Assembly: GCA_000026125.1 (NCBI GenBank)
Contig: CU207211.1
Coordinates: forward strand, 1,426,001-1,490,000
Reading direction: 5' to 3'
Source of the DNA: Herminiimonas arsenicoxydans
GTDB taxonomy: Bacteria; Pseudomonadota; Gammaproteobacteria; Burkholderiales; Burkholderiaceae_D
Length of the DNA: 64,000 bases
Below the pieces are notes generated by a model. The model ran no database searches and was not told where the DNA came from. It was given only the letters and a program-made list of their open reading frames with translations. Every line of letters begins with the position of its first letter. Position 1 is the first letter of the stretch. Below, piece after piece: positions 1 to 7,311 of this stretch. The translations under genes were made by a program, and so were the position numbers.

Positions 1-86
1 AATAGTTGCAGGCCTTTGTCGACTGTGCCCATACGGGTGCCGCGTCCGCCTGCGAGTATGAGTCCGGTGATTTGACTGGTATCCAT
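1..86 (-). CDS. mobA: Molybdenum cofactor guanylyltransferase MobA, N-terminal fragment
   Basis: Only the first 28 or so codons lie in the window; the gene runs off the left edge. The reverse strand reads MDTSQITGLILAGGRGTRM and then GTVDKG, which is the nucleotide-binding LAGGxGxRMG loop and the following DKGL of MobA. MobA attaches GMP from GTP to molybdopterin to make the bis-MGD cofactor, which formate dehydrogenases of the type encoded at 7312-10278 need. It lies just downstream of moaA on the same strand, with about 80 bases between them. The family call rests on this one motif and its context. Confidence 0.82.
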   Translation of the reverse strand, partial: MDTSQITGLILAGGRGTRMGTVDKGLQL

Positions 87-166
87 TTTTTAAAATTATT
101 CCAGTAACAATTAAATGACAGTTGAATGAGCAACTGGGTGAACAGTTGAGCGAATGGAAGGAATTG

Positions 167-1288
167 TTAGCCGCCGATGTAGGACATCTCGACTTTACGC
201 GTCGATTTCAAATCGGTATTGGCAGTGCGTAATTCCGAATAGCGATCGTCACGCGCGCGCCAGATGTGGGCAATGACGGTGGAAATTTCTTCATCCGTTT
301 TGTTTTCGCGTAACAGCGCACGCAAATCGTGGCCGCCGGTGGCAAACAGGCAGGTGTAGAGCTTGCCTTCGGTAGACAGGCGGGCGCGGCTGCAGTCGGC
401 GCAGAAGGCTTGCGTGACGCTGGAGATGACGCCGAGTTCACCGCCGCCATTGCTGTCGTTGCCGACGTAACGCCAGCGTCCTGCAGTTTCGCCAGTGTAA
501 TTGGGGGCTATCTCCTCCAGCGGCATTTCGGCATGGATGCGACGGATCACTTCGGCGGAAGGAATGACTTCATCCATCTTCCAGCCGTTCGATGCGCCTA
601 CATCCATGTATTCGATGAAACGCAGGATGTAAGGCGTGTTCCTGAAATGGCGCGCCATCGGCAGGATTTCCTGATCGTTCATGCCGCCTTTGACGACCAT
701 ATTGACCTTGATCGGGCCGAGGCCGACGCTATGTGCAGCTTCTATCCCCTCCAGCACGTCCGATACTGCAAAATCGACGTCGTTCATCTGTTTGAAAATC
801 TTGTCGTCGAGTGCATCCAGCGACACGGTGACGCGCTTCAGGCCGGCATCTTTCAGCGCTTGCGCCTTGCGCGCCAGCAGCGAGCCGTTGGTGGTCAGCG
901 TCAGATCAAGTTCGCGTCCATCAGGTGTACGCAATGCGCTCAGCATTGCTATCAGCCTCTCGACATTCTTGCGCAGCAGGGGTTCGCCACCTGTCAGGCG
1001 GATTTTCTCGACGCCATGGGCGACGAACAATGATGCGATGCGGGTGATTTCTTCAAAAGACAGCAGCGAAGAATGCGGCAGGAAGGCATAGTCCTTGTCG
1101 AACACCTCTTTCGGCATGCAGTAGACGCAGCGGAAATTGCAGCGATCGGTGATCGAGATGCGCAAATCCTGCAAGGGTCTGGCGTGCGTGTCAGACAGCA
1201 ATCCGCTCGGCGCCTCAAGTTGCGTCGGGATGATCGGTATCCGGTTCAGATAACGGTGGTCTGCAAGTGGAATTATTTTTTCAGTCAT
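167..1288 (-). CDS. moaA: GTP 3',8-cyclase MoaA
   Basis: Radical SAM enzyme for the first step of molybdenum cofactor synthesis, turning GTP into 3',8-cyclo-7,8-dihydro-GTP together with MoaC. The 373-residue protein is slightly longer than usual because of an N-terminal extension of about 35 residues. The SAM-cluster motif [13 protein letters not shown] (CxxxCxxC) lies at about residues 47-59. The second cluster is seen as [10 protein letters not shown] with a later Cys in YTCLFATGG. The protein ends in the Gly-Gly tail (SYIGG) that is functionally important in MoaA. It is followed on the same strand by mobA, and it stands beside a formate dehydrogenase locus that consumes the cofactor. Confidence 0.96.
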   Translation of the reverse strand: MTEKIIPLADHRYLNRIPIIPTQLEAPSGLLSDTHARPLQDLRISITDRCNFRCVYCMPKEVFDKDYAFLPHSSLLSFEEITRIASLFVAHGVEKIRLTGGEPLLRKNVERLIAMLSALRTPDGRELDLTLTTNGSLLARKAQALKDAGLKRVTVSLDALDDKIFKQMNDVDFAVSDVLEGIEAAHSVGLGPIKVNMVVKGGMNDQEILPMARHFRNTPYILRFIEYMDVGASNGWKMDEVIPSAEVIRRIHAEMPLEEIAPNYTGETAGRWRYVGNDSNGGGELGVISSVTQAFCADCSRARLSTEGKLYTCLFATGGHDLRALLRENKTDEEISTVIAHIWRARDDRYSELRTANTDLKSTRKVEMSYIGG

Positions 1289-1567
1289 GACGTGGCCGCG
1301 ATTAAGTCTCTATTGTAAGTGCTTCGTACTCGCCATGTCGAATCCGCACGGCTTGTTTTACTGTCTTGCTGATGATAAATACCGCACATGGCAAATGAGG
1401 GCGAAAGCAGAAAAATCAACGCCGGCACTGCATTCGCTAGGTTCTTATGCGACATATCGTGAATGAAGTATGGTGTGAATTGTATGGTCACACGCTCTCT
1501 TTAACATTGATCAAGGCCGATATGCTGCAAATTGGTTTAGACTTGCACAATACATTCAGGAGAACCA

Positions 1568-2656
1568 ATGAGCATCACGATTGAAGCAGTCAAAGCGGCA
1601 TTGTCCACAGTAATTGACCCTAACACCGGCAAGGATTTAGTCAGTAGCCGTTCCGCAAAAAATATCCAGATCAACGGTACCAACGTCATTTTCGACGTTG
1701 AACTCGGCTATCCGGCCAAGAGCCAGATCGACGGTATCCGCAAGGCATCGATTGCCGCCGTGCGGACTATCGAAGGCATGGGCAGCGTCACCGCCAACGT
1801 GTATTCCAAAATCGTGGCGCACTCGGCGCAACGCGGCGTGAAGTTGCTGTCCAACGTGAAAAATATTATCGCGGTGGCGTCCGGTAAGGGTGGCGTAGGC
1901 AAATCGACCACTTCGGTCAACCTGGCGCTGGCGCTGGCTGCCGAAGGCGCGCAGGTCGGGATTCTGGATGCGGATATCTACGGCCCGTCGCAGCCGATGA
2001 TGATGGGCATTTCCGGCCGTCCTGAAAGCGCGGATGGCAAAACCATGGAGCCGATGGAGAATTACGGTTTGCAGGTATCGAGCATCGGTTTCATGATCGA
2101 TCCGGATGAGCCTATGGTGTGGCGCGGCCCTATCGTGACGCAGGCATTGACGCAGTTGCTGGAACAAACCAACTGGCGCGATCTCGATTATCTGATCGTC
2201 GATATGCCGCCGGGTACTGGCGATATTCAATTGACGATGTCGCAAAAAGTACCGGTAACCGGCGCTGTGATCGTTACCACGCCGCAGGATATTGCGTTGC
2301 TGGACGCACGCAAGGGCTTGAAAATGTTCGAGAAGGTCGGTATTCCGATTCTCGGTATCGTGGAAAACATGAGTACGCATATCTGTTCGAATTGCGGTCA
2401 TGCCGAAGCGATTTTTGGTGCAGGCGGTGGCGAAAAAATGTGTGGCGAATACGGCGTGGATTTCCTCGGCGCCTTGCCGCTGACAATGTCGATCCGCCAG
2501 CAGGCGGATTCCGGCAAGCCGACGGTAGTGGCCGATCCGGATGGCCCGATTGCGGTGATCTACAAACAGATCGCCCGCAAGATTGCCATCAAGGTCGCGG
2601 AAAAAGCTAAGGACATGTCATCCAAGTTTCCAACCATTGTGGTCAAGAACGATTGA
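1568..2656 (+). CDS. apbC: Iron-sulfur cluster carrier protein, Mrp/ApbC P-loop ATPase
   Basis: A 362-residue Mrp/NBP35-family protein that carries or transfers Fe-S clusters in the cytoplasm. The first 90 residues or so form a MIP18-type (DUF59) domain. Next comes the deviant Walker A VASGKGGVGKSTTSVNLA near residue 105, then VDMPPGTGD (Walker B region). A CSNCGH motif near residue 275 supplies the CxxC cysteines that bridge a cluster between two subunits. An AGGAGA-like site (CAGGAGAACC) sits just before the ATG. Its position ahead of a large Fe-S enzyme operon is suggestive, but this gene is found in many contexts. Confidence 0.95.
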   Translation: MSITIEAVKAALSTVIDPNTGKDLVSSRSAKNIQINGTNVIFDVELGYPAKSQIDGIRKASIAAVRTIEGMGSVTANVYSKIVAHSAQRGVKLLSNVKNIIAVASGKGGVGKSTTSVNLALALAAEGAQVGILDADIYGPSQPMMMGISGRPESADGKTMEPMENYGLQVSSIGFMIDPDEPMVWRGPIVTQALTQLLEQTNWRDLDYLIVDMPPGTGDIQLTMSQKVPVTGAVIVTTPQDIALLDARKGLKMFEKVGIPILGIVENMSTHICSNCGHAEAIFGAGGGEKMCGEYGVDFLGALPLTMSIRQQADSGKPTVVADPDGPIAVIYKQIARKIAIKVAEKAKDMSSKFPTIVVKND

Positions 2657-2736
2657 TGTTCATTTGCTTGATGCAAGCAGCATTTACGCGTATGGTTGCT
2701 TTAAAGTATTAGTGCTGGACAGTAAGTAGTGCTAAA

Positions 2737-2759
2737 GCGTGAGCGGAGCATGCTCACGC
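2737..2759 (+). terminator. Hairpin after apbC, possible terminator
   Basis: GCGTGAGC and GCTCACGC form a perfect 8-bp stem with a 7-base loop, 80 bases after the apbC stop. The downstream tract (AGTTTATTC) is only moderately T-rich, so termination efficiency is uncertain. Confidence 0.4.
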
Positions 2760-2895
2760 AGTTTATTCATGATTTTCCTTCATCGTTTGCAAACACGATT
2801 TTCAGAGACGAAATCCGGTTTGCAGTTTCGGCGCACAATAGACAAGGCGTCGCTATCGATACAACGACAGGCAGAATATGCCGAAATGAGGAGAC

Positions 2896-3411
2896 ATGGA
2901 GACAGAAGCAATCAGCATTGGCGTCATCATGCAATGCACGCCCTTATCAAGTCGTTGGCAGCCGTTCCAATGGCAGCCGATTGAAATCGTCGGACAAGTC
3001 GGGCCCGCGGGCGCACCGCATTGCCTGCGCAGTGATCCTGCCGATACACGCTGGTTATTTACCGGTATCGACATCACGCTATGCAGTTCCGAGGCGGAAG
3101 GATATTTCCTCAATATCAGCGCGCCTGTCCCGTGCTGGTTTGTCATGTGGCGCATCGAAGACGTGGACGGTGCAGAGATCCCTGTTCCCAAGGTGGTCAC
3201 GTTGTCGTACAACGAAGCGGCACGTCTGATGGATGGCGGCGAACGCGTTGATACATTGCCGGTTTCCGACGAAATCCTCGAACGTCTGACGGCTTTCACG
3301 CACGATTACTACCATCCCGAACCCAAGCGCAAACACAAGAAACCATCGTTTGAAGGCGGCGAAGGCGTCGACAAGATGGCGCGTGCCGAAGGTGTGAAAA
3401 ATGGCAGCTGA
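2896..3411 (+). CDS. DUF3305 domain protein of the formate dehydrogenase locus
   Basis: A 171-residue soluble protein with no signal peptide. It begins METEAISIGVIMQ and contains the WQPFQWQPIEIVG stretch typical of DUF3305. The family is usually encoded next to DUF3306 and formate dehydrogenase genes in proteobacteria; its biochemical role is not established as far as I know. The C-terminus is lysine-rich (KRKHKKPSF) and charged. The stop overlaps the start of the DUF3306 gene by 11 bases, which suggests coupled translation. It is the first gene of the long + strand FDH run, with about 240 bases before it that could hold the operon promoter. Confidence 0.82.
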   Translation: METEAISIGVIMQCTPLSSRWQPFQWQPIEIVGQVGPAGAPHCLRSDPADTRWLFTGIDITLCSSEAEGYFLNISAPVPCWFVMWRIEDVDGAEIPVPKVVTLSYNEAARLMDGGERVDTLPVSDEILERLTAFTHDYYHPEPKRKHKKPSFEGGEGVDKMARAEGVKNGS

Positions 3412-4084
3412 AGATTTTTTTGCGCGCTGGTCCAAAAAGAAAAACGATGTGTCTAGCGCGGCTGGCGAACCGCAACAGGACAGTGCGGTCGCGCCCTTGC
3501 CTGAAGCCCATGACAAGGCCGGAGAAGCGGTAGCTCAGGATGCAGCGACACAAGCCTTGCCGACGCAGGCAGATGTCGAAAAATTGACGCACGATTCCGA
3601 TTACTCGGCATTCATGACGCAAGGTGTGGATGAGTCGGTCAAGCGCTCGGCAATGAAGAAGCTGTTTTCCAATCCTCATTTCAACATCATGGATGGCCTC
3701 GATGTCTATATCGAGGATTACAGCAAATTTGAACCGATCAGCCCGGCGCTGCTGGCGTCGCTGAGTCATGCAAAGGGATTGCTGGACCCCTTGTCGCAAT
3801 TGCAGGCGCCGATAATGCGTTTGCTGGAAACAAATCCCGAAAAGAATACCGCTGCGCCGGATAGCGTACAGCCCACGCCCGCGCGCGATGGTGTGACGCA
3901 GGAAGATGCGCAAGCACCGGAAACAGCTGCAGCACTGTCTGATGCCGATCAGGAAAAAGATTATCCTGAGCAGGAGCCGTATCAAGGCAGCGAGAATCAA
4001 GATAGCAAGACAGCAAAGGAGAACGTCGTTAAAAAAGAGGATGTGCAAGCGCTCAAAACATCCCCAAAACTTGACGACGTTTAA
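3401..4084 (+). CDS. DUF3306 domain protein of the formate dehydrogenase locus
   Basis: A 227-residue protein with the DUF3306 opening EDFFARWSKKK. The conserved core DSDYSAFMTQGVDESVKRSAMKKLFSNPHFNIMD lies around residues 64-97, given here only to its key features: a DYS/F motif, an RxxAMKKLF helix and HFNxMDGLD. The last 90 residues or so are acidic, rich in Glu, Gln and Ala, and look disordered. No membrane segment or cofactor motif is visible. It overlaps the preceding DUF3305 gene and lies 36 bases before the ferredoxin gene. The family almost always travels with DUF3305 and FDH genes, so an assembly or maturation role is likely but unproven. Confidence 0.8.
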   Translation: MAAEDFFARWSKKKNDVSSAAGEPQQDSAVAPLPEAHDKAGEAVAQDAATQALPTQADVEKLTHDSDYSAFMTQGVDESVKRSAMKKLFSNPHFNIMDGLDVYIEDYSKFEPISPALLASLSHAKGLLDPLSQLQAPIMRLLETNPEKNTAAPDSVQPTPARDGVTQEDAQAPETAAALSDADQEKDYPEQEPYQGSENQDSKTAKENVVKKEDVQALKTSPKLDDV

Positions 4085-4120
4085 AACAGTTTTTCTCAGC
4101 CAGCATCGACAAGCCAGCCA

Positions 4121-6220
4121 ATGACTACAGAATTCAAAGTTTGCAATTGCAATCGCACCATGCCACTGGACGCTGCCGCAGGTACGCAGCTTGGTGCTGC
4201 ACTCGGTACCGCGCCTATTCCCATTGCCACCGAATTGTGCCGGCGTGAAGTCGGCACTTATTTGAAAACGCTGGATGGCGTGGATGATGTGGTGGTAGCG
4301 TGTACTCAGGAGCGCAGCCTGTTTGTCGAACTGGCGCAGCAAAAGGGCACGGTTGCGCCTTTGCGGTTCGTCAATATCCGTGAAACCGGCGGCTGGAGTG
4401 CGCAGGCTGGGCAGGCATTGCCGAAAATGGCGGCACTGCTGGCCGCGGCAGCCTTGCCAGATCCGGAGCCGGTGCCTATCGTCAACTACGATTCTGCCGG
4501 GCATGTACTGATTATCGGACCGGCCGATCAGGCGCTACCGTGGGCGCAGCGCCTGCGTGAACAGGTCGATGTCAGCGTGCTGCTGACATCGGGCAGCGAG
4601 AGCCAGATGCTGGGCGAGCGCAGCTTCCCCAGTTTTTCAGGCAAGAAGATCAAGGTTGACGGCTGGCTGGGCGCGTTCAATGTGCGCTGGCAGCAAGACA
4701 ATCCGATCGACCTGGAAAGCTGCATACGCTGCAATGCCTGCATAGAAGTCTGTCCGGAAAGCGCGATCGATCTAACTTACCAGATCGATCTTGATAAATG
4801 CCGTTCGCACGGCGATTGCGTGAAGGCCTGCGGCAGCATCGGTGCGATCAACTTTGCGCGTGGCGAGCTTGCGGGAGCCAATGAGCGCAACGGCGAATTC
4901 GATCTGATATTCGATTTGTCCAGTACACCGCTGGTCCATACGCATCAGTTGCCGCAAGGGTATTTCGCTCCCGGACAGGATGTTGCACGACAGTTTGAAG
5001 ACAGCCTAAAGCTGACGCAGATGGTGGGTCAGTTTGAAAAGCCGAAATTCTTCAGCTACAAGGAAAAGCTGTGCGCGCACAGCCGCAACGGAAAAATCGG
5101 TTGCAATGCCTGTATCGAAATTTGCTCGGCGGAAGCCATCAGCCATAACGGCAATCACGTCAAGGTCAATCCAAATCTGTGCGCCGGCTGCGGTGCCTGC
5201 ACCACGGTCTGTCCATCCGGCGCCATGGCGTATGCCTATCCGCGCACGGAAGACATGGGCTTGCGCGTGAAGACCTTGCTGAATACTTATGCCAAGGCAG
5301 GCGGTCGCCAGGCCGGACTGCTGTTCCACAGCAAGGGGCAGGGCGCAACGCTGATCGCACAGGCTGGCCGTTTGGCGAAGGCGGGCTGGAACGGAATTCC
5401 GGCGCGCATCATTCCGGTTGAGCTGCATCACACGGCAGCCGTCGGCATCGACGTCTGGCTGGCTGCCTTTGCTTACGGTGCCGCCAATGTGAGCGTGATG
5501 GTAACGGATGAGGAGGCGCCGCAATATCTGGACGCCTTGCAGCAGCAAATGGAGCTGGCGCAAACCATCATGTCCGGACTTGGTTATGCCGGCGTGCATG
5601 TGCAATTGATCCGGATTAATACGGCGGCCGAGCTGGATACCTACGTCAATGCGCTGGCACCGGCCCAAACGACGGAAATCCGTGCCACTTTCAATGTGGC
5701 GGCAGACAAGCGCACCACGCTGGAATTTGCGCTTGATCATTTGCACCGGCACGCACCGATCAGCGTCGAGCAGATCGCGTTGCCAGCCGGTTCCCTGTAC
5801 GGTGCGGTGGTGGTTAACCGGGATGCGTGCACCCTGTGCATGTCCTGTGTGGGCGCCTGTCCGGAATCGGCGCTGACCGACAATGCGAATGCACCGCAAT
5901 TGCGCTTCATTGAAAAGAATTGTGTGCAATGCGGGCTGTGCGAAAAAACCTGCCCGGAAAACGCCATCACCCTGGTGCCGCGTCTGCTGCTGACCCCTGC
6001 GGCAAAAGAGCTGCAGGTATTGAATGAGGCAGAGCCGTTCCATTGCATCAGCTGCCAAAAACCTTTCGGCACGGCGAAGATGATAGAGAACATGGTGGGC
6101 AAGCTGTCCATGCACGGCGCATTCTCAGGCAATATCAACAGACTCAAGATGTGCCCCGACTGCCGCGTGGTCGACATGATGGCGAACAAGCAGGAATCGT
6201 CGGTTTCCGATTTCAAATGA
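4121..6220 (+). CDS. Multi-cluster 4Fe-4S ferredoxin-type protein of the FDH locus
   Basis: A 699-residue soluble Fe-S protein. It opens with FKVCNCNRTMP, has a Rossmann-like stretch near residue 125 (HVLIIGPADQALPW), and then three blocks of ferredoxin motifs. These are CIRCNACIEVCP followed by CRSHGDCVKACG (about 200-240), CNACIEIC with CAGCGACTTVCP (about 328-365), and CTLCMSCVGACP with CVQCGLCEKTCP (about 568-612). A further CxxC pair (CISCQKPF and CPDC) lies near the C-terminus. So many clusters suggest an electron-transfer hub, perhaps between FDH and a cytoplasmic acceptor. The family is often annotated simply as 4Fe-4S binding protein. It is placed between DUF3306 and the TorD chaperone. 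Confidence 0.8.
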   Translation: MTTEFKVCNCNRTMPLDAAAGTQLGAALGTAPIPIATELCRREVGTYLKTLDGVDDVVVACTQERSLFVELAQQKGTVAPLRFVNIRETGGWSAQAGQALPKMAALLAAAALPDPEPVPIVNYDSAGHVLIIGPADQALPWAQRLREQVDVSVLLTSGSESQMLGERSFPSFSGKKIKVDGWLGAFNVRWQQDNPIDLESCIRCNACIEVCPESAIDLTYQIDLDKCRSHGDCVKACGSIGAINFARGELAGANERNGEFDLIFDLSSTPLVHTHQLPQGYFAPGQDVARQFEDSLKLTQMVGQFEKPKFFSYKEKLCAHSRNGKIGCNACIEICSAEAISHNGNHVKVNPNLCAGCGACTTVCPSGAMAYAYPRTEDMGLRVKTLLNTYAKAGGRQAGLLFHSKGQGATLIAQAGRLAKAGWNGIPARIIPVELHHTAAVGIDVWLAAFAYGAANVSVMVTDEEAPQYLDALQQQMELAQTIMSGLGYAGVHVQLIRINTAAELDTYVNALAPAQTTEIRATFNVAADKRTTLEFALDHLHRHAPISVEQIALPAGSLYGAVVVNRDACTLCMSCVGACPESALTDNANAPQLRFIEKNCVQCGLCEKTCPENAITLVPRLLLTPAAKELQVLNEAEPFHCISCQKPFGTAKMIENMVGKLSMHGAFSGNINRLKMCPDCRVVDMMANKQESSVSDFK

Positions 6221-6282
6221 GTTCGTAGCAAATGGTTTTGATTTTTTGTCTTCAATCGAACGGAAAGATCTGACAGGACTAC

Positions 6283-6900
6283 ATGACAAGCACTCAATCA
6301 ATCAAATTTGAATCGCAGGATCAAGGTGAAGAAACTGCGCGTGCCGATGTGTACGGCTTACTGGCGACGCTGCTGTACGCGCCGCCTTCGCAAGCCTTGC
6401 TGGATACGATAGGCAGCGCACCCGCAGAAGGCACTGGCGTGCTGGAACAGGCGTGGGCCGACCTGGTTGCTGCCTGCAAGACAGCGCAGCAGGAAAGCGT
6501 GCGGGAAGAATATGAACAGCTCTTTGTCGGGGTCGGCCGGCCGGAAGTGATGTTGTACGGTTCGTTTTACCTGTCCGGCTTTCTGATGGAAAAGCCGTTG
6601 GCAGAGTTGCGCACCGATCTGGCGGTACTTGGTTTGCAGCGCTCGGACGATGTGGTCGAGAGCGAGGATCACCTGGCTTCCCTGTGCGAAGTGATGCGCT
6701 ATCTGATTGCATCCGATGATGTCGTGCATGCAAATCTTGCAGCGCAGGAAAAATTCTTCAATACGCATATGCGCGCCTGGGTGCTGGATTGCTGTGCTGC
6801 TATGGAAGCCAGTGCCAATTCTCATTTTTACAAGCCGGTCGCGTGTCTGGCGCGTGTATTTTTTGAAGTAGAGATGCAGGCTTTCGATATGGCGAATTAG
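6283..6900 (+). CDS. TorD/DmsD-family molybdoenzyme chaperone
   Basis: A 205-residue all-helical cytoplasmic protein of the TorD family. These chaperones bind the Tat leader of a molybdoenzyme and help cofactor insertion before export. Diagnostic features are DVYGLLATLLYAPPS near residue 25, the YEQLFVGVGRPEVMLYGSFYLSGFLMEKPL stretch around residues 79-108 (YxxLFxG and the aromatic YGSxY core) and the EDHLASLCEVMRYLI motif. It is encoded ahead of the small Tat protein and the catalytic FDH subunit, its probable client. Confidence 0.88.
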   Translation: MTSTQSIKFESQDQGEETARADVYGLLATLLYAPPSQALLDTIGSAPAEGTGVLEQAWADLVAACKTAQQESVREEYEQLFVGVGRPEVMLYGSFYLSGFLMEKPLAELRTDLAVLGLQRSDDVVESEDHLASLCEVMRYLIASDDVVHANLAAQEKFFNTHMRAWVLDCCAAMEASANSHFYKPVACLARVFFEVEMQAFDMAN

Positions 6901-7095
6901 TATGGTTCAGCCATGTCAGCCGCTTTTGAATGTAAATTTTTTATGTTTTTTTCAATTCCAGTCCTTTTTGCCCCAAAGAAGCGCATTTTTTATATCTTTA
7001 CTTGTGCAAGTTGCTAAAAGGTATGCTAAGTTATACACATGCTGCATTGGAATTAAAAAGCATATTACGTCCTGACCCCATCACAGGAGACGATC

Positions 7096-7296
7096 ATGGC
7101 AGAAAAAACTAAAATTCCCCGCCGCAGTTTTTTTGCAGGTTTGGGACTTGTCGCAGCCGCTGGCGTTGCCGCCAAACTGGCCCCTGAATCCGCATCATCC
7201 GTTCTGACTAACGTCATTTCCCCGCAAGAACCGGAAGGCAAGAGTTACCGCCTCACCGAGCACGTCAAAAAATACTACCGTACGACCACAATTTAA
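7096..7296 (+). CDS. Small formate dehydrogenase-region Tat signal protein
   Basis: A 66-residue protein whose start is preceded by a good AGGAGA site. It carries a twin-arginine leader (KIPRRSFFAGLGLVAAAGVAA) and then about 40 hydrophilic residues ending HVKKYYRTTTI. This matches the small FDH-region Tat target family found directly before catalytic FDH genes in many proteobacteria. It has no cysteine and no cofactor motif. It may be a small periplasmic or membrane-anchored FDH subunit, which I infer from conserved linkage. The next gene begins 15 bases after its stop. Confidence 0.85.
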   Translation: MAEKTKIPRRSFFAGLGLVAAAGVAAKLAPESASSVLTNVISPQEPEGKSYRLTEHVKKYYRTTTI

Positions 7297-7311
7297 TTAC
7301 GAGGTGACGTC

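Noticed and set aside
3296..4504. 402-residue open frame on the - strand
   Set aside because: It lies fully opposite DUF3306 and the ferredoxin gene, is rich in Arg, Cys and His as expected for an antisense frame, and shows no family motif.
5006..6115. 369-residue open frame on the - strand
   Set aside because: Antisense to the 4Fe-4S protein, whose Cys motifs are unambiguous; the composition is typical of a shadow frame.
7202..7297. Selenocysteine codon or UGA readthrough in the formate dehydrogenase
   Set aside because: The catalytic position is an ordinary TGC (Cys207) and the frame contains no internal TGA.
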